From: CAZERT01 sp964630015
Lineage (GTDB): Bacteria > Patescibacteriota > Microgenomatia > UBA10105 > UBA927
NCBI GenBank assembly: GCA_964630015.1
Contig: CAZVTJ010000008.1
Coordinates: forward strand, 1-25,777
Direction: 5' to 3'
DNA length: 25,777 nt
The translations under genes and the position numbers were made by a program. Shown one piece after another: positions 7,585-14,643 of this stretch. Below the pieces are notes generated by a model. The model ran no database searches. It was not told the DNA's origin and was given only the letters and a program-made list of their open reading frames with translations. Position 1 is the first letter of the stretch, and each line of letters starts with the position of its first letter.

Positions 7585-7606
7585 CAGGTTCAAACGCTGT
7601 GGACAA
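7578..7606 (-). promoter_or_regulatory. Candidate hisS promoter
   Basis: On the minus strand: TTGTCC (7606-7601), a 17-bp spacer and TAGCAT (7583-7578), each 4 of 6 to consensus. Ten nucleotides separate the -10 from the ATG at 7567. It fits the short-leader pattern seen elsewhere in the window. Confidence 0.35.
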
Positions 7607-7615
7607 GAAAGGGGA

Positions 7616-8344
7616 TTACTGTTTTGTGGTGGATGATGGACTTGCCGCCGGGACTTTGGGGGTAGCGGTCGGAGTTTCCGGTTGGAGAAGCAGAATGCGG
7701 GTTGCACTATACCGGTTGGTTTTATTGGGGACTGCCGATCCCGTTATCAGGACGGATGTTTTCGGGCTCATTTTGGAAAATCCGCCTTTTGCGATTTGGG
7801 TTCCGTCGAAAATGGATAGCCTGGATGATGTTTCAAAATCAACGGTAATGGTCTGTTTTTGTGCAGTTACGACAGTAAATGAATAATCGGTTTTATCGAT
7901 GCTCCCGATAACACCCGCAAATTGGAAAATCGAAATGGTTGGTTCAATCCATACCACGCTTGCCCGAAGCGTATCGATCGTTTCATCATAGCCGCCGAAT
8001 GCTGTGACAGTGTCTCCTTTTGCAATATCTTCCTGGGTGAGTTCGGTCCGTTTCCCCTTGATTGACTGGAATACTTTGAGTGTATCGGGAAGCTCGATTT
8101 TATAGTTTTTCGTTGCGGTTTCGAGGGTAAAACTGGAGACGCTGACGGCATTTACCGTTCCCGTGATGGCTTTTTTTTGCGTCTGGGATAACTGGGCAAC
8201 CCGGGTTGCCAGCCTGTCCATCAAGTCATCGACCTTTACCTGGGATTTTGCGGAGCCTGTTGATTCGGTTTGGGCGCGTGCGGGCATAATGGGAAAAAGA
8301 CAAAGAATGGATAATAAAAGTATAATTAATGTCCGTTTTCTCAT
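7616..8344 (-). CDS. Secreted protein of unknown function with two beta-rich repeats
   Basis: A 242-residue protein with a clear signal peptide (MRKRTLIILLLSILCLFPIMPARA, cleavage probably after A24). After a short helical stretch come two related beta-rich units: about 63-135 (ITGTVNAVSVSSFTLET...GDTVTAFGGYDETIDTLRA) and about 142-218 (FAGVIGSIDKTDYSFTV...TSVLITGSAVPNKTNRYSA). The pattern G-x-V-x-x-(V/I), then a strand pair, then a turn ending in R-A-(S/T)-x-(V/I) resembles DUF5666-type OB-like modules; that is inference. The tail is Pro/Thr/Ser-rich. The start overlaps the stop of the upstream anchored protein (ATGA), implying coupled expression and perhaps a physical partnership outside the membrane. 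No enzymatic motif is visible. Confidence 0.8.
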   Translation of the reverse strand: MRKRTLIILLLSILCLFPIMPARAQTESTGSAKSQVKVDDLMDRLATRVAQLSQTQKKAITGTVNAVSVSSFTLETATKNYKIELPDTLKVFQSIKGKRTELTQEDIAKGDTVTAFGGYDETIDTLRASVVWIEPTISIFQFAGVIGSIDKTDYSFTVVTAQKQTITVDFETSSRLSIFDGTQIAKGGFSKMSPKTSVLITGSAVPNKTNRYSATRILLLQPETPTATPKVPAASPSSTTKQ

Positions 8345-8808
8345 AGTGATTCAGCCGTATAAAAGAGTGTTATACGTTTTGATGAAGCGACAATTGAATC
8401 ATGGATTTCATGAACCGTTATGTCGTTTTTCCCTTCCGAGAGCGTGATCTGACACGACCAACTGTCTTTTGCAACAGGACATACGGTATCATCCGTATCC
8501 GATTGGACAAGGACGGATGTGGCACCCTGACCCACAGAGCCTTCAAATGATACCGGGTTTTTGGGGACAATCGAATCCGAGATTGGAACCAGGATTGCAA
8601 ATGATTTTGCTCCTTCGTTTTTTGTCGCTATTGTAGGAGTGGGTATGGCCTTAGCGGATTTTCCTTTCCCCAGAGAGAGTGAGGGGAGGGTAATCTTCGG
8701 GAATTTCGGGGCAGAACGGGCCAAAGTTGGTGCCACAATAATTATCCCCGTTATGGTGAGTCCGATGGCAAATCCTATAAGTGTTGCCAGAATTGCGTCC
8801 TTATTCAT
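8341..8808 (-). CDS. Membrane-anchored protein with C-terminal Ig-like domain, unknown function
   Basis: 155 residues from the ATG at 8808. One N-terminal transmembrane helix (about 7-27, ATLIGFAIGLTITGIIIVAP), a Pro/Thr/Lys-rich linker (about 30-65), then a beta-sandwich-like domain to the end. The latter has FEGSVGQGATSVLVQSD, two cysteines (VCPVAKDSWSCQ) that could form a disulfide, LSEGKNDITVHEIHD and a closing ITLFYT, the usual shape of bacterial Ig-like domains. A longer frame begins upstream but would destroy the N-terminal anchor. AGGAAAT lies immediately before the ATG. It overlaps the secreted protein downstream by 4 bp. No function is assigned. Confidence 0.75.
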   Translation of the reverse strand: MNKDAILATLIGFAIGLTITGIIIVAPTLARSAPKFPKITLPSLSLGKGKSAKAIPTPTIATKNEGAKSFAILVPISDSIVPKNPVSFEGSVGQGATSVLVQSDTDDTVCPVAKDSWSCQITLSEGKNDITVHEIHDSIVASSKRITLFYTAESL

Positions 8809-8818
8809 ATTTCCTGTG

Positions 8819-8854
8819 TTGCCTAGTCTAACGCACCCGTGGTATAAAATGCAA
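8819..8854. promoter_or_regulatory. Interleaved divergent promoters
   Basis: Plus strand: TTGCCT (8819-8824), 18 bp, TATAAA (8843-8848). Minus strand: TTGCAT (8854-8849), 18 bp, TAGACT (8830-8825). The two promoters occupy the same 36 bp in opposite directions, serving the MBL-fold gene and the secreted-protein pair. Confidence 0.5.
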
Positions 8855-8874
8855 GGTAAGGATGAAAGGATACT

Positions 8875-9522
8875 ATGGAAATACTCTCGCTTGGACATTC
8901 GTCTTTTCGGTTAAAAGGAAAATCGGCAGTCTGCGTAATGGATCCGTTTCTGCCTGAATTTACCGGGCTCAAGTTCCCGAAAAATATTGCGGCAGACATT
9001 GTGACGGTGTCACATAATCATAACGATCACAATGCCGTCCAGATGGTGGAAGGGACGCCTTTTATTGTGAATGGTCCAGGTGAGTATGAAATCAAAGGCG
9101 TGTCCGTGATCGGTTTTAGTGCGGATCATGACGATACCCATGGGGCAATCCGCGGAAAAACGACAACCTATCGGATAGAAATGGACGGGTTGTCGATCGT
9201 CCACGCGGGAGATCTGGGTGTAATTCCACCAACAAAAGATATTGAAAGCCTTGGTGATGTCGACATCCTATTCGTGCCCGTTGGCGGAACATTTACACTT
9301 TCCCCCGAAGATGCGGCAAAATTTGTCGGTGAAGTTGAACCTAAAATCATCATACCCATGCACTACCAACGGCCGGGATTAAAACCGGAGGGATTTGGTG
9401 AACTTAAACCGGTTGCCGATTTCCTGAAAGCTATGGGAAAAGAGGAAACCGTTGTCCAGCCGAAGCTTGTTGTCACGAAAGACAAACTCCCTGCCGAAAC
9501 AACCGTTGTGGTGCTTGAGTAA
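8875..9522 (+). CDS. UlaG-like metallo-beta-lactamase-fold hydrolase
   Basis: A 215-residue metal-dependent hydrolase. The N-terminal strand pair MEILSLGHSSFRLKGK leads to the metal-binding HNHNDH (47-52), a GPGEYEIKGV turn, HDDTHG, HAGDLG (about 114) and the late IIPMHY histidine. This is the layout of the L-ascorbate-6-phosphate lactonase (UlaG) branch of the beta-lactamase superfamily, though the substrate here is unknown. An AAAGGA ribosome-binding site lies 4 bp before the ATG, and a promoter sits at 8819-8848. dnaB starts 34 bp downstream. The short MBL proteins of this branch are common in reduced genomes and are usually annotated only as Zn-dependent hydrolases. Confidence 0.9.
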   Translation: MEILSLGHSSFRLKGKSAVCVMDPFLPEFTGLKFPKNIAADIVTVSHNHNDHNAVQMVEGTPFIVNGPGEYEIKGVSVIGFSADHDDTHGAIRGKTTTYRIEMDGLSIVHAGDLGVIPPTKDIESLGDVDILFVPVGGTFTLSPEDAAKFVGEVEPKIIIPMHYQRPGLKPEGFGELKPVADFLKAMGKEETVVQPKLVVTKDKLPAETTVVVLE

Positions 9523-9556
9523 GGGCTGATCAATGATGGCCGTTTGAAAGGCTATT

Positions 9557-10906
9557 ATGGCACAAAACGTAAAAATTCCTCCGCATGATGAAACCGTCGA
9601 ACAGTCGGTTCTCGGGGCAATACTCATCGATAAGGATGCGATGATTGATGTCATTGAATTTCTGCGTCCCGAGCATTTTTACCGTGAGGCATACGGAACA
9701 ATCTATGAGGCAATGATGGGACTCTACGAACGGCGTGAGCCCATTGATGTCGTTACCGTTACCAGTGAGCTTAAAAAACTCGGAAAATTACAGGCTACCG
9801 GTGGTGCCGCACAGATTGCCGATCTTGTGGGTGTTGTTCCGACGAGTGCCCATGCGGAGCAATATGCCCGGATCATCAAGGAACTCAATACCAAACGACT
9901 TCTGATTTCAACAGCCGCAAAAATCAACGAACTTGCCTTTGACGAAAAAGGCGAAGTGCAGACGATTTTGGATGAAGCGGAACAGGAAATATTTTCCATA
10001 TCCCAGCATTCCATGAAACGTGATTTTATCGCGATCAAGGATGCCCTTGCCGCTTCCTTTGACCGGTTGGATGAACTCCATAAACGTGCCGGTGGTTTGC
10101 GGGGCGTACCGACGGGATTTTCAGATCTTGATTTTAAGCTTGCCGGGATGCAAGATGCGAATCTTCTTATTTTGGCTGCTCGCCCCGGTACCGGGAAAAC
10201 TGCCATGATATTAAATATTGCCCAACATATCGGTGTTACCCAGAAAATTCCTGTCGGCATATTTTCGCTTGAAATGAGTAAAGAAGAGTTGGTGGACAGA
10301 ATGCTTGTATCCCAGGCGGATATTGATGCGTGGAAACTCAAAACAGGGAAGCTTAATGACGATGATTTTACCCGGCTTTCCGAGGCGATGGGTGAGCTTG
10401 CTGAAGCTCCAATATTCATTGATGATACACCGGGAATCAATATTTTGGAGATGCGCACCAAAGCACGCAGACTCCAGATGGAGCATGGAATAAAACTCGT
10501 CATTATCGACTATTTACAGCTTGCCGATCCCGGGAGACGGATGGATAGCCGCGTGCAGGAAGTGTCCATGATTTCCCAAAGCTTTAAGAATCTGGCACGC
10601 GAACTCAACATTCCCGTTCTTGCCTGTTCCCAGTTATCCCGGGCTGTTGAGGCACGTGGAACAAAGGTTCCAGAGCTTTCGGATCTTCGTGAATCGGGGT
10701 CCATCGAGCAGGATGCGGATGTTGTCATGTTTCTATACCGTGAAGAATCGGATATGACCCAATGGGGTGAACAGATTCCCACAAAACTGCGCATCGCAAA
10801 ACACAGAAATGGTCCACTTGGGGAGATAGACCTGATGTTTAAAGGTGACCGTATCCGTTTCTATGGTGTCGAGCGGACAAAAGAGGCACCACAGAAAGAA
10901 GAGTAG
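9557..10906 (+). CDS. dnaB: Replicative DNA helicase DnaB
   Basis: A 449-residue DnaB. The N-terminal domain (about 8-110) begins with PPHDETVEQSVLGAILID, followed by a linker helix and a RecA-like helicase domain. The latter shows Walker A ARPGTGKT (208-215), Walker B LVIIDYLQL (about 315), and the late signatures LACSQLSRAVE, LSDLRESGSIEQDADVVMFLYR and RIAKHRNGP. It unwinds DNA ahead of the replisome as a hexameric ring. There is no intein in the P-loop region, where they often insert. AAAGG lies 6 bp upstream of the ATG. It is followed by a short-repeat cluster and the tRNA locus. Confidence 0.96.
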   Translation: MAQNVKIPPHDETVEQSVLGAILIDKDAMIDVIEFLRPEHFYREAYGTIYEAMMGLYERREPIDVVTVTSELKKLGKLQATGGAAQIADLVGVVPTSAHAEQYARIIKELNTKRLLISTAAKINELAFDEKGEVQTILDEAEQEIFSISQHSMKRDFIAIKDALAASFDRLDELHKRAGGLRGVPTGFSDLDFKLAGMQDANLLILAARPGTGKTAMILNIAQHIGVTQKIPVGIFSLEMSKEELVDRMLVSQADIDAWKLKTGKLNDDDFTRLSEAMGELAEAPIFIDDTPGINILEMRTKARRLQMEHGIKLVIIDYLQLADPGRRMDSRVQEVSMISQSFKNLARELNIPVLACSQLSRAVEARGTKVPELSDLRESGSIEQDADVVMFLYREESDMTQWGEQIPTKLRIAKHRNGPLGEIDLMFKGDRIRFYGVERTKEAPQKEE

Positions 10907-10913
10907 TCCGTTT

Positions 10914-11010
10914 CCTCGTAGTTCGTGTCTTCGTATCTTCGAGATTCGTAAATCATATCATCGTATTTCCGAAGATACGATGCTTCGATGCCTCGAAGAT
11001 ACGATGTATA
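10914..11010. repeat. Cluster of short direct and inverted repeats between dnaB and the tRNA locus
   Basis: CGAAGATACGATG occurs at 10970-10982 and 10994-11006 (24-bp period). Its inverted core CGTATCTTCG is at 10932-10941. ATCGTAT/ATACGAT (10960-10966 and 10975-10981) forms a perfect 7-bp stem with an 8-nt loop. TTCGTRTCTTCG-like words recur at the left. No T-run follows, so it is not a classic terminator. Confidence 0.6.
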
Positions 11011-11033
11011 CTGTATATAGGGTGTAAATACGG

Positions 11034-11039
11034 TATAAT
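11034..11039 (+). promoter_or_regulatory. -10 element of the tRNA locus
   Basis: A perfect TATAAT ending 9 nt before the 5' end of the outer tRNA (11049). The -35 is weak (around 11011-11017, CTGTAT/TGTATA). Its position suggests the outer tRNA end, not the inner one, sets the transcript start. Confidence 0.5.
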
Positions 11040-11069
11040 TGCATTCTTGGCGCGGTGGCGGAATCGGTA

Positions 11070-11197
11070 TCCCGCCAAACAAAATTTGGCCGCAGTGCTG
11101 AAATTGGTATACAGGTCAGTCTCAAAAACTGATGGGCCTAAAAGCTCGTGTGGGTTCGAGTCCCACCTGCGGCACCCCGAATGTGGTTTAGGCGGGA
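11070..11197 (+). repeat. Inverted repeat flanking the inner tRNA
   Basis: TCCCGCCAAAC (11070-11080) pairs with GTTTAGGCGGGA (11186-11197) over 7+4 bp with one bulged A. The left arm doubles as the 3' side of the outer D-stem. Between the arm and the inner tRNA lies another hairpin, GCCAAA-CAAAA-TTTGGC (11075-11091), overlapping the first bases of the inner acceptor. Confidence 0.55.
11089..11174 (+). tRNA. tRNA-Leu (anticodon CAA)
   Basis: A complete class II cloverleaf of 86 nt. Acceptor GCCGCAG pairs with CTGCGGC (11167-11173), discriminator A at 11174. The D-arm is CTG..AAATTGGTATA..CAG. The anticodon stem TCAGT/ACTGA holds the loop CTCAAAA, anticodon CAA at 11123-11125. The variable arm is long, GGGC/GCTC, and the T-arm is GTGGG-TTCGAGT-CCCAC. 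It decodes UUG. The bases after the discriminator are CCC, so CCA must be added by the nucleotidyltransferase. It lies wholly inside the outer tRNA-Leu at 11049-11250. Confidence 0.93.
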
Positions 11198-11323
11198 TCA
11201 AAAACCTGTGTAGCTAACACTACATGAGGGTTCGAGTCCCTCCCGCGCCACTTGGGAGACAGGGCGTGTGTTCTGAGCCTGTCGAATGATGAAATTTGTA
11301 ACCGTGCCACAAAGAAACCGTCT

Positions 11324-12805
11324 ATGCAATTTCAATATCAGGAATTAACAAAATCTTCTTTTACCGCATATGATGCATATGTTGTCGGATCCCTCTCCGG
11401 TACGGCACTCCCGCAGGATGTTATTTCCATTCTTTCCTCCATACGCTCAAAAGAAGATGGGCTTGGGAGTATTTTTTCATTCTCTCTGTTTGATTCTGTT
11501 ACGGATGGACGTGTGACAAAAATCATCCTTATGAAATGCAAATCAGAAAATACCCCTACATATGAACAGCTTCTTGATGGATTTGCGCATCTGGCCAGAC
11601 TTTTACAACGTGAACATTGCGGGCATACCGCGCTTGATATTGCATCGTTTTCCGCAGTGTGTTCCATGGAGAAATGCGTTCGTGCAGGCGTAACCGGTAT
11701 ATCACTGTCACTGTATTCATTCGTTCATCATAAATCGCATACGGATGAAAAACATCCCCAACCCCAGATGGTTACATTCCTTGCCGGATCTGACCGGAAA
11801 ATAAGTATCGGGAAAGAAATAAAGATCAGCCTCACACATGTGCGTGCAGTTACCACCGTACGGACACTTGTCAACGAACCCTCTTCCGTTACAACTCCAA
11901 CGTATCTGGCGAATTTTGCAAAGACGATCGCGAAATCGTCAAAAAGAATACGCTGTTCGGTTCTGACCCGGCAGATAATGAAAAAACGGGCGATGGGGGC
12001 ACTATTGGCAATTGCCCAGGGAAGCCAGGAAGAACCGGCATTTATCCACCTTTCCTACAGGGGAAAATCGGATAAAACAGTCGTATTGGTAGGAAAGGGT
12101 ATAACATTCGACTCCGGCGGTCTATCCCTGAAACCATCCGGATCGATGGAGACAATGAAATGCGATATGGCAGGCGCTGCAACGATTCTGGGGATTTTTT
12201 CCGTACTTACCGAACTTGAGCCCGATGTAAATGTCGTTGGACTTATTGCCGCAACGGAAAATATGCCGTCCGCAACCAGTATCAAGCCGGGGGATATCGT
12301 GCGTGCAATGGATGGCACGACGATTGAAATCCTCAATACCGATGCGGAAGGCAGGGTGATTTTGGCTGATGCGCTTAACTATTGGAAAAGCCTTTCGATA
12401 CGGACAGAAAGCTTGATTGATATTGCCACACTGACCGGAGCGTGTGTCGTGTCGCTCGGGGAAGATATGGCGGGAATGTTTTCCAACTCCGATCGCCTTG
12501 CCGATTCTCTCACGTCCGTTGCAGGGGACACAGGGGAAAAGCTTTGGCGGTTACCGTTAGTCGACGGATATGATCGTCAGCTTGATAGTGCAGTTGCCGA
12601 TGTGTCCAATGTATCGGCGTCAAAATATGCAGGTGCAATTACGGCAGCTTTATTCCTGCGCCGGTTTGTACCAAATGATCAGCCGTGGGCCCATCTTGAT
12701 ATTGCAGGACCCGCATTTGCGGAAAAGGATTCACCATTTACACCAAAAGGCGGGACGGGGTACGGGGTCCGGCTTCTTCTTTCATATCTTTCATCCATCC
12801 GTTAA
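11324..12805 (+). CDS. pepA: Leucyl aminopeptidase, M17 family
   Basis: 493 residues from the ATG at 11324; a longer frame beginning at 11252 abuts the tRNA and its extra residues do not look like protein. The variable N-terminal domain (to about 165) precedes the catalytic domain. Metal and active-site residues are visible: K258 and D263 in GKGITFDSGGLSLKPS, D281 in MKCDMAGAA, and D340, E342, R344 in NTDAEGRVILADAL. This is the two-metal leucine aminopeptidase site, acting in the cytoplasm to release N-terminal residues from peptides. The upstream region has no strong Shine-Dalgarno. The stop overlaps, by 4 bp, the stop of the convergent membrane-protein gene. Confidence 0.94.
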   Translation: MQFQYQELTKSSFTAYDAYVVGSLSGTALPQDVISILSSIRSKEDGLGSIFSFSLFDSVTDGRVTKIILMKCKSENTPTYEQLLDGFAHLARLLQREHCGHTALDIASFSAVCSMEKCVRAGVTGISLSLYSFVHHKSHTDEKHPQPQMVTFLAGSDRKISIGKEIKISLTHVRAVTTVRTLVNEPSSVTTPTYLANFAKTIAKSSKRIRCSVLTRQIMKKRAMGALLAIAQGSQEEPAFIHLSYRGKSDKTVVLVGKGITFDSGGLSLKPSGSMETMKCDMAGAATILGIFSVLTELEPDVNVVGLIAATENMPSATSIKPGDIVRAMDGTTIEILNTDAEGRVILADALNYWKSLSIRTESLIDIATLTGACVVSLGEDMAGMFSNSDRLADSLTSVAGDTGEKLWRLPLVDGYDRQLDSAVADVSNVSASKYAGAITAALFLRRFVPNDQPWAHLDIAGPAFAEKDSPFTPKGGTGYGVRLLLSYLSSIR

Positions 12806-13281
12806 CGGGGGGTAAGCAGCAGCCAAAAAAAGAGGATTGTTGCTATCTGCGTAAAAACGCCAAAGGAGAATGCCGCTTTCGTGTGGAATCCATTCTGGAA
12901 ATGGTGAAGGAAGTATGCTGCTTTTTTGATCCATGAATCGCTGTCTTTACTTCTGTCGGCATCGGAACCGGCAAAAAACATATACCATGGCGCCTCAAGC
13001 CAATCGGGGAGTTCCGCTGCGGCAATTGTGGCAAGAAGGATCCAGGGGTGTACAAGGCGAGAAAACAGAAGAAAAGCTCCAACAATGCCGATAAGCGTAT
13101 CGGCAATAGCGATAATTCCGGTTATTGTTTTTGAGCGCGTCTGCCATGATGTCCCAAAATCCCAATGGGGAATACTGTCGAGAACAAAATGGGAAGCAAA
13201 TCCGGCGATAGGTGCAAGGATCGGATTTTGGAGACGGGAGGCAATCATGGCACCCACGAGTGCGTGAGTTGTTGCAATCAT
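12802..13281 (-). CDS. Small polytopic membrane protein with His/Asp motifs, unknown function
   Basis: 159 residues from the ATG at 13281 (MIATTHALVGAMIASR); the longer frame start at 13362 would run across the divergent MFS promoter. Three or four hydrophobic segments are visible. The pattern TTHALVGAMIA, then GFASHFVLDSIPHWDF, and later PDWLEAPWY and HHFQNGFH places H, D and HH residues at membrane edges. It recalls the YdjM/DUF457 family of membrane metal-dependent hydrolases, whose TH...G and PD...H signatures are similar, but the match is loose and I do not assign an activity. It converges on pepA with a 4-bp overlap and diverges from the MFS gene across 66 bp. Confidence 0.75.
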   Translation of the reverse strand: MIATTHALVGAMIASRLQNPILAPIAGFASHFVLDSIPHWDFGTSWQTRSKTITGIIAIADTLIGIVGAFLLFSRLVHPWILLATIAAAELPDWLEAPWYMFFAGSDADRSKDSDSWIKKAAYFLHHFQNGFHTKAAFSFGVFTQIATILFFWLLLTPR

Positions 13282-13347
13282 AGATCGTATTGTAGTCAAT
13301 ACCGGGATGTTTCGTCTACCAAGGGACCCGTGTATACTGGAGACTAT

Positions 13348-14634
13348 ATGGAGAATAAACACTCAACGGGTGTTCTTGCCTTATTTGGCAATAAGCCATT
13401 TATGATTTTATGGATCGGACAGATCCTTTCCCAAATATCCTCCAATATGATTCTGTATCTGCTTGCCGTTGTCGTATACAAGTCAACCGGCAGCAATACG
13501 GCAGTATCGGGACTGTATATGGCATTCGGGATTCCCTCCGTCATCTTCGGTGTTTTGGCAGGTGCAATCGTTGATCATCTGGACAGAAGAAGAGTGATCA
13601 TTGTCAGCGGTATCCTCCGGGCTCTGTTGGTTGGGCTTTTGCCTTTTGTGACGGCAAATACGGGAGTAGTGTATCTGGTGTTATTTTTAAGCGCCGTCAT
13701 CAGCCAATTTTATTTACCTGCAGAAGCTCCACTTATTCCACAATATGTGAGGGAGCGGGAATTGGTAACTGCAAACAGCCTGTTTTCGTTTGCGTTCTAC
13801 AGCAGTATGGCACTTGGATTCGTTTTTGCCGGACCGACGCTTCGGGTCTTGGGCGATACGGGGTCGTTTATTTTCATTGCAGGTCTGTTTGTACTTTCCT
13901 CGTGGATATCGGTTGTATTGCCAAAGAATGGAAAAAATTCGCAGGACCTGTCGCGGTATCTTCAATACGATATTGTGGAAGGGATTCGCAAAATCTCCGG
14001 AAGTATTGCGGACGGAATATCCTATGTTTCCCAGTCGAAAACATTGGGTGACTGTCTGCTCCTTTTAACCGGAACACAGATTATTTTTGCGATACTGGGC
14101 ACACTGGCTCCGGGATTTGCAGACCGAGTTATGGGCATTGATATCCGGGATGCATCGGTTATTATTATTGGTCCGGTTGTGGGTGGAGTACTCATGGGAT
14201 CACTCTGGGTAGGTAACGTTGGGTTCCGGTATAACCGGTCAAAGCTGATCAACACCGGTATCATATCCGCCGGTGTTACTCTTGTTGTCGTGTCGATTAT
14301 CATTTACCTCAAACGGTTTACGGGGTTCCATTTTCTATTTGAAGACCAGGTTATAGTTCCGCTTGTGATTTCACTATTTTTCCTTTTGGGTATTGCTAAT
14401 AGTTTACTCGATGTTCCGGCCAATTCCATGCTGCAGGATCATGCGGAAGGGGATATGCGGGGCAGGGTCTATGGTGTTTTATCCGCAGCAGTTGGTGGAA
14501 TCGGAATTCTTCCCGTACTTCTTGGGGGAATACTTGCCGATGCAATTGGTGTGGGAAAGGTCATCAGTCTGCTGGGCGCCGTCATTGCGTTGTACGGTAT
14601 CTACAGGGTACGATATAGGAAGTTTACGTATTGA
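13348..14634 (+). CDS. MFS transporter
   Basis: 428 residues from the ATG at 13348, preceded by GGAGA and a TATACT -10-like element (13333-13338). The longer frame from 13165 is antisense to the neighbouring gene and is rejected. About 12 hydrophobic helices are visible. The loop between helices 2 and 3 has the MFS signature in the form GAIVDHLDRRRVIIVSG, and the second half repeats a related pattern late in the protein (DMRGRVYGVLSAAVGG). This shape is like the EntS/MFS_3 exporters, but substrate cannot be inferred. The lgt-like gene starts 9 bp after the stop, so co-transcription is likely. Confidence 0.9.
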   Translation: MENKHSTGVLALFGNKPFMILWIGQILSQISSNMILYLLAVVVYKSTGSNTAVSGLYMAFGIPSVIFGVLAGAIVDHLDRRRVIIVSGILRALLVGLLPFVTANTGVVYLVLFLSAVISQFYLPAEAPLIPQYVRERELVTANSLFSFAFYSSMALGFVFAGPTLRVLGDTGSFIFIAGLFVLSSWISVVLPKNGKNSQDLSRYLQYDIVEGIRKISGSIADGISYVSQSKTLGDCLLLLTGTQIIFAILGTLAPGFADRVMGIDIRDASVIIIGPVVGGVLMGSLWVGNVGFRYNRSKLINTGIISAGVTLVVVSIIIYLKRFTGFHFLFEDQVIVPLVISLFFLLGIANSLLDVPANSMLQDHAEGDMRGRVYGVLSAAVGGIGILPVLLGGILADAIGVGKVISLLGAVIALYGIYRVRYRKFTY

Positions 14635-14643
14635 TTTGCGTAT

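Larger units (their letters stand above)
11049..11250 (+). pseudogene. Outer tRNA-Leu(CAA)-like gene interrupted by a complete tRNA-Leu
   Basis: The 5' piece (11049-11076) has the acceptor strand GGCGCGG, TG and a Leu-type D-arm (GCG..GAATCGGTA..CGC). The 3' piece (11197-11250) has loop bases ATCAAAA with anticodon CAA (11199-11201), stem ACCTG, a class II variable arm TGTAG/CTACA (17 nt, the same length as in the inner tRNA), T-arm GAGGG-TTCGAGT-CCCTC, the acceptor strand CCGCGCC and discriminator A. The acceptor ends pair perfectly over 7 bp across 200 nt. Missing is the 5' anticodon-stem strand (CAGGT would be needed), so simple excision of the insert does not restore a normal cloverleaf. 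It is therefore either a broken gene or something processed in an unusual way. No CCA is encoded. Confidence 0.65.

Noticed and set aside
9724..10503. 259-codon minus-strand frame
   Set aside because: Antisense to dnaB, which has all helicase motifs.
10953..11201. 82-codon minus-strand frame with RRWDSNPHELLGP
   Set aside because: This is a familiar spurious protein produced by translating the complement of a tRNA gene; here it overlaps the inner tRNA-Leu.
11049..11250. Group I intron in a tRNA anticodon loop
   Set aside because: The insert is only about 120-130 bp, lacks group I core elements, and removal does not restore the anticodon stem; instead it contains a complete tRNA.
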